A stretch of DNA of 10,313 nt from the NCBI GenBank assembly GCA_024277475.1, contig JAJRVC010000368.1, positions 1-10,313 on the forward strand. Direction: 5' to 3'. Source of the DNA: Deltaproteobacteria bacterium (GTDB taxonomy: Bacteria; Desulfobacterota; Desulfobacteria; Desulfobacterales; JAFDCJ01). The notes under the pieces were generated by a model. The model ran no database searches, was not told the DNA's origin, and worked only from the letters and a program-made list of their open reading frames with translations. The stretch's first letter is position 1. The number at the start of each line of letters is the position of its first letter. Positions 6,267 to 10,313 of the stretch are shown here, in pieces. A program made the position numbers and the translations under genes.

Positions 6267-6971
6267 TTACATTCCCAAAAAAATCTCCTTCAGATGCTCA
6301 TTATTGAGTGCTTCGTCTTTATTGCCTTCAAAAGAGATTTGTCCCTCTTCCATGACATAGACTCTGTCGGCCAGTTCCGCTATTTGAGGAATATTCTGCT
6401 CAACCAGCAGGACGGTTTTGCCCTGATCATTGATCTGCCTGATTATGGAAAAGATCTCATGCCGCAGGCTAGGCTGAAGCCCCAAAGAGGGTTCGTCGAT
6501 ACACAGAAAATCTGCGTTGGACATCAGCCCCCTCGCCACGGCCAGCATGCGGGCCTCGCCGCCGCTCATGGTTGAGGCGAACTGTTTCCGGCGTTCTACC
6601 AGCCGCGGGAAGAGGTCAAATACCCACTCCAGATTTTTCTTTTCCCGGGACCGTGCGTTTTTGGCATAGGCGCCCATTTTAAGATTTTCCATGACTGTCA
6701 TGTGCGGAAAAAGCTCACGATTTTCTGCGATATAGATCAAGCCCAGGTTGACGATGTTTTCAGTAGCAAGGCCATTGATGTCCCTGCCCTGGTAGGCGAT
6801 CGTGCCCGTGACATCTTCCACCAGACCGCAGACGGATTTTAACAGGGTACTTTTGCCATGGCCGTTTGGCCCCAGCATAACCACGACCTCGCCTTTGGCG
6901 ACGGCTACGGAGACATCCCGCAAAACATGCGATTCACCATAGCAGGCATTTAAATGACTAACTTCCAGCAT
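6267..6971 (-). CDS. livF: Liv-type ABC transporter ATPase LivF
   Basis: This cytoplasmic ATPase subunit has 234 residues. Walker A is GPNGHGKST (34-42). The Q-loop region reads ENRELFPHMTVMENL. The signature MSGGE (135-139) is intact apart from Met for Leu. Walker B is FLCIDEP (155-161), and the switch region reads LLVEQN, with the Gln usual for LivF in place of His. The ATG at 6971 was chosen over an in-frame GTG at 6980 because AGGTGGGG stands a few bases before it. The start overlaps the end of livG by 14 bases, showing coupled translation. LivF supplies the only canonical signature motif of the LivG-LivF pair here. Confidence 0.93.
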   Translation of the reverse strand: MLEVSHLNACYGESHVLRDVSVAVAKGEVVVMLGPNGHGKSTLLKSVCGLVEDVTGTIAYQGRDINGLATENIVNLGLIYIAENRELFPHMTVMENLKMGAYAKNARSREKKNLEWVFDLFPRLVERRKQFASTMSGGEARMLAVARGLMSNADFLCIDEPSLGLQPSLRHEIFSIIRQINDQGKTVLLVEQNIPQIAELADRVYVMEEGQISFEGNKDEALNNEHLKEIFLGM

Positions 6972-7677
6972 CAGCCCCACCTAAATAGCATTCAATTACC
7001 TTGGGATTTTTGACGACTTTCGCGGGTGTATCGCAGCAGACCTTACGACCGGACTCAATGATCAACAAACTTTCGGTAAGCTCCGTGAGCACTTTCATGA
7101 AATGTTCAATGATAATGATGGTTACACCCATATCCTGGTTGATTTTGGCGATCAAAGCCATGAGATTTCTTATCTCGGTGGCATTGCAACCGGCCATGGG
7201 CTCATCAAGCATCAGGATTCTGGGTTTGGTGGCCAGTGCAGCACCGATCATCAGTTTCTTTTTTTCCAGCAGGTTTAATAGACCGGTATATTGAGTACGC
7301 TCTTTTTCAAGACCGACAAAGCGGATCACCTCATCCACGTGGCCGGGATCAAGTCCGCCGGCAGTACCGAAGCGGCTACCCACTGAGATGCTATTCTGTA
7401 CACTGAGGCTTGGAAAAGTTTGAGGAATCTGAAATGTACGTGCAATACCGGCTTTGGCAATACGGTAAGGCGGCATGCCTGAAATATCCCGACCGCCAAA
7501 CTCAATTTTGCCGTCAAAGCTGTGAAAACCGGTGATAAGATTGTAAACCGTCGATTTCCCGGCGCCATTGGGCCCTGCAATACCGAAGATCTGTCCTTCA
7601 TGCACTTCAAAGCTAAGATTGTTCACCGCTTTGAGTTCACCGAATTTTTTCGAAACATTAATCGCCTTGAGAATCAC
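6958..7677 (-). CDS. livG: Liv-type ABC transporter ATPase LivG with degenerate signature
   Basis: This cytoplasmic ATPase subunit (239 residues) is first in the operon. Walker A is GPNGAGKST (35-43), the Q-loop reads ARTFQIPQTF, Walker B is ILMLDEP (154-160), and the switch histidine is His192 in IIIEHF. The LivG-type C-terminal extension ending KNPKVIECYLGG is present. Where LivG normally has a signature such as LAYGQQRR, this protein has LNLLEKKK (134-141), losing the Gly and Gln. GTG at 7677 follows an AGAGGGGG stretch and directly precedes the first beta strand. A TTG at 7737 would lie within a few bases of the predicted transcription start and was rejected. It overlaps livF by 14 bases. 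Confidence 0.92.
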   Translation of the reverse strand: MILKAINVSKKFGELKAVNNLSFEVHEGQIFGIAGPNGAGKSTVYNLITGFHSFDGKIEFGGRDISGMPPYRIAKAGIARTFQIPQTFPSLSVQNSISVGSRFGTAGGLDPGHVDEVIRFVGLEKERTQYTGLLNLLEKKKLMIGAALATKPRILMLDEPMAGCNATEIRNLMALIAKINQDMGVTIIIIEHFMKVLTELTESLLIIESGRKVCCDTPAKVVKNPKVIECYLGGADAGS

Positions 7678-7746
7678 AACCCCCCTCTGTCTATTTCGAG
7701 ACCTTTGCAGGGCCAAAACATCCGGTATCACATTCAAAACAAAAGT

Positions 7747-7776
7747 CTTATAGCTAATTTACAGGCTAAGTGTCAA
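7747..7776 (-). promoter_or_regulatory. Sigma-70 promoter of the liv operon
   Basis: On the minus strand TTGACA (7771-7776, consensus -35) is followed after 18 bases by TATAAG (7747-7752, five of six -10 matches). Transcription would begin near 7740, giving a leader of about 60 bases to the livG GTG at 7677. This is the best promoter in the window and supports the shorter livG start. Confidence 0.7.
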
Positions 7777-7840
7777 GATCTAAGCCGCAAATCAAGAATA
7801 CGGCAATTACATCCGGATTGGAAAATATTAACATCCCCCT

Positions 7841-7856
7841 CTGATTTTTGAATCAG
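7841..7856. other. Inverted repeat CTGATT-TTTG-AATCAG in divergent spacer
   Basis: Perfect six-base arms flank a four-base loop midway between the divergent livG and PLP-enzyme genes. It could be an operator shared by both units or a weak hairpin. The nearby GATTAATC (7871-7878) is also palindromic. Beyond these sites and the two promoters, 7678-8008 holds no gene I can see. Confidence 0.3.
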
Positions 7857-7945
7857 GGCCATAATCTCTCGATTAATCAAGTAGTTCGCGGCTGGTGCTA
7901 AAATCGTGACTTCGCTAAAGGCTGCCTTTGTTGGTATTCCTATTT

Positions 7946-7967
7946 TTTCCCTTGATCTAAAGGGAAA
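7946..7967. promoter_or_regulatory. Inverted repeat TTTCCCTT-N6-AAGGGAAA, operator candidate
   Basis: The eight-base arms match perfectly around a six-base centre (GATCTA), giving a 22-base dyad typical in size for a dimeric regulator. It overlaps the proposed -35 box at 7952-7957 of the PLP-enzyme gene, so a bound repressor would block the polymerase there. No regulator gene is present to pair with it. Confidence 0.5.
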
Positions 7968-7980
7968 TTCCGCATAAATT
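7952..7980 (+). promoter_or_regulatory. Sigma-70-like promoter candidate of the PLP-enzyme operon
   Basis: TTGATC (7952-7957) and TAAATT (7975-7980) are separated by 17 bases, each matching four of six consensus positions. Transcription would start near 7987, some 20 bases before ATG 8009 and just ahead of the GGAGGA ribosome binding site (7997-8002). The match is moderate. Confidence 0.4.
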
Positions 7981-8008
7981 TTTGTTGAATTAATATGGAG
8001 GATATAAA

Positions 8009-9397
8009 ATGGATAGCCGCCGTCGAACCAAAGACAAGTGCGTTGAGCGCGAGCAGGGCGACGTCAACACCACCGCCAACAGGCAGAAATACTGGGAACG
8101 GAATTTAACGGGCGAGTCAAAGAAGTGGTTTGATGAAGACAAAAAATATTTTTTGCACCAGAGCCTGTCAACGCCGGTATTAAATGTTCTGTCACAAGCC
8201 CGGGGAATCTATATTGAAGATTTAGACGGCAAAAAATATATCGATATGCACGGCAACGGCGTTCATAACGCCGGGTTCAACAACCCGGCCGTCATTGAAG
8301 CCGTAAAAAAGCAGCTGGATGAGGGACTGACCTTTTGTCCACGTCGCTATACGAATATTACCGCCATCAAACTGGCAAAAAAACTGGCGCAGATTACCCC
8401 AACCGGGCTTTGTCGATCTCTCTTTTGCCCGGGCGGCTCGGAAGCCGTAGAAATGGCCCTAATGCTGGCCAGACAGGTAACCGGCCGCTTCAAGACCATT
8501 TCCTTTTGGGATTCGTTTCACGGAGCAGGGTTCGGGGCGGCAAGCGTGGGGGGTGAAGAACATTTCAGCGGCGGATTCGGCCCACTGGTTCCGGGCGCAT
8601 TCCGGGTTGAATTTCCCAATTATTACCGCAACCCCTGGGGATTTTCGAGGCAGGAAGATGTGGATGCGGAATGCTTGCGCCAGATTGAACTGGTTCTAAA
8701 ACGAGAACCCGAGATAGCGGCCGTTATCGGTGAGCCGATTTCAGCCACACCCGTGATTCCTTCCGGAAGATACTGGCAAGGCGTAAAACAACTGTGCGGG
8801 CAATACGGGGCTTTGCTGATTTTCGATGAGATCATCGAGGGCTTTGGCCGCACCGGCAAAATGTTTGCCTGTGAGCATTTTGTGACGCCGGATATTCTGG
8901 TGCTGGGTAAATCTTTCGGCGGCGGGCTGATGCCCTTTGCCGGGATCGTTACCCATGAAACGTTTAACGTTTGTGCCCACCGGTCTGTTGGTCATTTCAC
9001 CCATGAGAAAAATGCCTTGTGTTCGGTGGCTGCACTGGCCGAAATTGCGTATATCGAAGATAATTGTTTAGCGGATCATGCCGCTGAACTGGGAGCATAT
9101 GCTCTGAGACGACTAAATAATTTGAGAGAAAAACACCGTCTCATGGGCCAGGTTGCCGGCCTGGGACTGCATATCGGCATCGATCTGGTGACCGATCGCA
9201 AAACGAGGGCCAAGGCGGCAGACGAAGCTGAAATCATAATGTTCAGGTGCCTGGAAAAAGGTCTTTCCGCTAAAATCATCGAGGGCAATATCCTGACCCT
9301 GAGGCCGGCCCTGGTCATCACCCGGGCTGAAATGGACCGTGCTATCGATATCATTGATGAAGCGATTGGCGAAGTTGAGCAAGGGAAAAAATATTAG
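8009..9397 (+). CDS. Class III aminotransferase-fold PLP enzyme, PbfA (aminophosphonate ammonia-lyase)-like
   Basis: This is a 462-residue cytoplasmic PLP enzyme of fold type I. Visible motifs are the phosphate-binding PGGSEAVEMALMLAR (141-155), the cofactor-stacking region FWDSFHGAG (166-174), Glu242 in GEPI, the pyridine-binding Asp273 in FDEIIEGFGRTGK, and the Schiff-base Lys301 in LGKSFGGG. The segments HQSLSTPVLNVL (50-61), DMHGNGVHNAGF (79-90) and FCPRRYTN (109-116) recall the branch containing (R)-1-hydroxy-2-aminoethylphosphonate ammonia-lyase (PbfA), which eliminates ammonia rather than transaminating. That subfamily call is from memory of sequence patterns, and no phosphonate genes are nearby; an omega-amino acid aminotransferase is the alternative. 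The start is set by GGAGGA six bases before ATG. About 25 N-terminal residues precede the recognisable fold. It is first of a two-gene operon divergent from liv. Confidence 0.85.
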   Translation: MDSRRRTKDKCVEREQGDVNTTANRQKYWERNLTGESKKWFDEDKKYFLHQSLSTPVLNVLSQARGIYIEDLDGKKYIDMHGNGVHNAGFNNPAVIEAVKKQLDEGLTFCPRRYTNITAIKLAKKLAQITPTGLCRSLFCPGGSEAVEMALMLARQVTGRFKTISFWDSFHGAGFGAASVGGEEHFSGGFGPLVPGAFRVEFPNYYRNPWGFSRQEDVDAECLRQIELVLKREPEIAAVIGEPISATPVIPSGRYWQGVKQLCGQYGALLIFDEIIEGFGRTGKMFACEHFVTPDILVLGKSFGGGLMPFAGIVTHETFNVCAHRSVGHFTHEKNALCSVAALAEIAYIEDNCLADHAAELGAYALRRLNNLREKHRLMGQVAGLGLHIGIDLVTDRKTRAKAADEAEIIMFRCLEKGLSAKIIEGNILTLRPALVITRAEMDRAIDIIDEAIGEVEQGKKY

Positions 9398-9449
9398 TAC
9401 TCAACGTCTTCCAGGTCACTTCCTGTTTTTATCAAAGGAGAAAAAACCT

Positions 9450-10274
9450 ATGCCGCAGCCTAAAAATGCCATGGAAATCTTTCAACTGCTTGATAAATCC
9501 AATTGCCGGGAGTGCGGCGAAAAGACCTGTCTGGCTTTCGCCGGGGCGGTGTATACAGGGCATAAAAAGCTGGCCCAGTGCCCCAGGCTGGATCGGGAGG
9601 TCATTGTCCAATTCGGCGGGGAGACCGCCAACCGCAATGCCGTCGGTCAGGATACGGATGAAGCCATGCGAAAGCTGCAAGGAGAGATCGCCAGGCTTGA
9701 CCTTGCGGCCGCCGCCCGCAGAATCGGCGCCGAGTTTTCAGGCGGCAGATTGACTTTGAAAGTACTCGGTAAGAATCTCAGCCTCGATACCACCGGCAAT
9801 CTCCATGCGGACATCCACATCAATCACTGGGTGGCCATCCCTTTTCTCAGTCATGTTCTTTACGGTAGCGGCCTGCCGGCTTCCGGCAACTGGGTTTCCT
9901 TCCGGGAGTTAAAAGACGGCAAGGAACGCTATCCGTTGTTTCAGAAACGATGTGAAGCACCCATGAAAAAAGTGGCCGACACCTATACCGATCTTTTTGA
10001 CGATCTGGTTCACATTTTCAGCGGCAAACAGGTGGCCAAGCAATTCGAATCCGACATCTCGGTGGTGTTGCACCCCCTGCCCAGGATTCCGCTGATGATT
10101 TGCTACTGGATGCCTGACGAGGGCCTGGGCTCCAGCCTCAATCTTTTCTTCGACAAATCCGTGGACGATAACCTTGATATCGGCTCCGTGTTTACGCTGG
10201 GAGCCGGGCTGGCGCAAATGTTCACGAAGCTCGCCCTGAGGCATGGATTTCCCGAAGCAGCGACCTTGCGGTAA
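9450..10274 (+). CDS. CFeSP-like 4Fe-4S domain plus DUF3786 protein
   Basis: The 274-residue protein has two parts. Residues 10-45 hold Cys19-x2-Cys22-x4-Cys27-x16-Cys44 within LLDKSNCRECGEKTCLAFAG, the 4Fe-4S motif (PF04060) found at the N-terminus of the corrinoid iron-sulfur protein large subunit of acetyl-CoA pathways. Residues about 85-270 match DUF3786: LYGSGLPASGNWVSFRELKD in the middle, then FPRVPL-like LPRIPLMICYW and DEGLGSSLNLFFDKSVDD. No TIM barrel or corrinoid-binding domain follows, so it is not CFeSP itself. A role in electron delivery or corrinoid/one-carbon chemistry is inference. AAAGGAG ends nine bases before ATG 9450; an in-frame start at 9339 inside the upstream gene was rejected. 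It lies 52 bases after the PLP-enzyme stop, in the same operon. Confidence 0.85.
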   Translation: MPQPKNAMEIFQLLDKSNCRECGEKTCLAFAGAVYTGHKKLAQCPRLDREVIVQFGGETANRNAVGQDTDEAMRKLQGEIARLDLAAAARRIGAEFSGGRLTLKVLGKNLSLDTTGNLHADIHINHWVAIPFLSHVLYGSGLPASGNWVSFRELKDGKERYPLFQKRCEAPMKKVADTYTDLFDDLVHIFSGKQVAKQFESDISVVLHPLPRIPLMICYWMPDEGLGSSLNLFFDKSVDDNLDIGSVFTLGAGLAQMFTKLALRHGFPEAATLR

Positions 10275-10282
10275 TTTTATCC

Positions 10283-10306
10283 CATCTGCACAATATATTG
10301 CAGATG
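10283..10306 (+). terminator. Hairpin after the DUF3786 gene
   Basis: CATCTGCA (10283-10290) and TGCAGATG (10299-10306) are perfect eight-base arms around an eight-base AT-rich loop, starting nine bases after the stop codon. TTTATAG follows to the window end. The U-tract is short and the stem is moderately AT-rich, so termination is plausible but not certain. Confidence 0.5.
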
Positions 10307-10313
10307 TTTATAG

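Noticed and set aside
9339..9449. Extended N-terminus of the Fe-S/DUF3786 protein
   Set aside because: It would overlap the PLP-enzyme gene by 59 bases and add unrelated residues. ATG 9450 has a good ribosome binding site and places the Cys motif at the usual distance.
9900..10244. 111-codon open frame on the - strand within the DUF3786 gene
   Set aside because: It is antisense to the Fe-S/DUF3786 coding region, has no start signal and matches no family.

Overview
This looks like a chromosomal segment from an anaerobic bacterium, most likely a Desulfobacterota (sulfate-reducer type) or similar. The evidence is an MttB-family corrinoid methyltransferase, a protein whose N-terminal Fe-S motif matches the corrinoid iron-sulfur protein large subunit, a complete branched-chain-amino-acid-type (Liv) ABC transporter, and heptamer repeats in spacers. 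The taxon is an inference from gene content; no rRNA or other marker is present.

Layout: (1) 1-330, a non-coding leader with heptamer repeats, a sigma-54-like -24/-12 element and a 5'UTR hairpin, leading into (2) 331-1797 (+), an MttB-superfamily methyltransferase with no in-frame amber codon. (3) 1798-2664 is a decayed region. It holds a frameshifted N-terminal half of an EamA/DMT transporter, a possible C-terminal scrap of a LysR-type regulator, an orphan Shine-Dalgarno plus ATG, and a large nested inverted repeat that probably ends the transporter operon. (4) 2665-7677 (-) is a five-gene Liv-type ABC importer in the order livG, livF, livH, livM, substrate-binding protein. It is driven by a near-consensus sigma-70 promoter at 7747-7776. 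(5) 7678-8008 is a divergent promoter region. (6) 8009-9397 (+) is a class III aminotransferase-fold PLP enzyme that resembles the (R)-1-hydroxy-2-aminoethylphosphonate ammonia-lyase (PbfA) branch. (7) 9450-10274 (+) is a two-domain protein, a CFeSP-like 4Fe-4S domain followed by DUF3786. It is followed by a hairpin at the window end.

A reasonable working model is uptake of an amino compound, possibly N-methylated, by the Liv-type importer. The PLP enzyme would process it, and the MttB homologue would take a methyl group from it onto a corrinoid protein. The Fe-S/DUF3786 protein might support one-carbon or corrinoid redox chemistry. This is inference from proximity: no corrinoid-binding partner protein, no RamA-type activator and no phosphonate C-P cleavage gene lie in the window, and the substrate cannot be read from sequence.

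The most unusual molecular details are the loss of the ABC signature in LivG while LivF keeps its own, and several palindromic operator-like sites in the spacers. I see no rRNA, tRNA, CRISPR or transposase.
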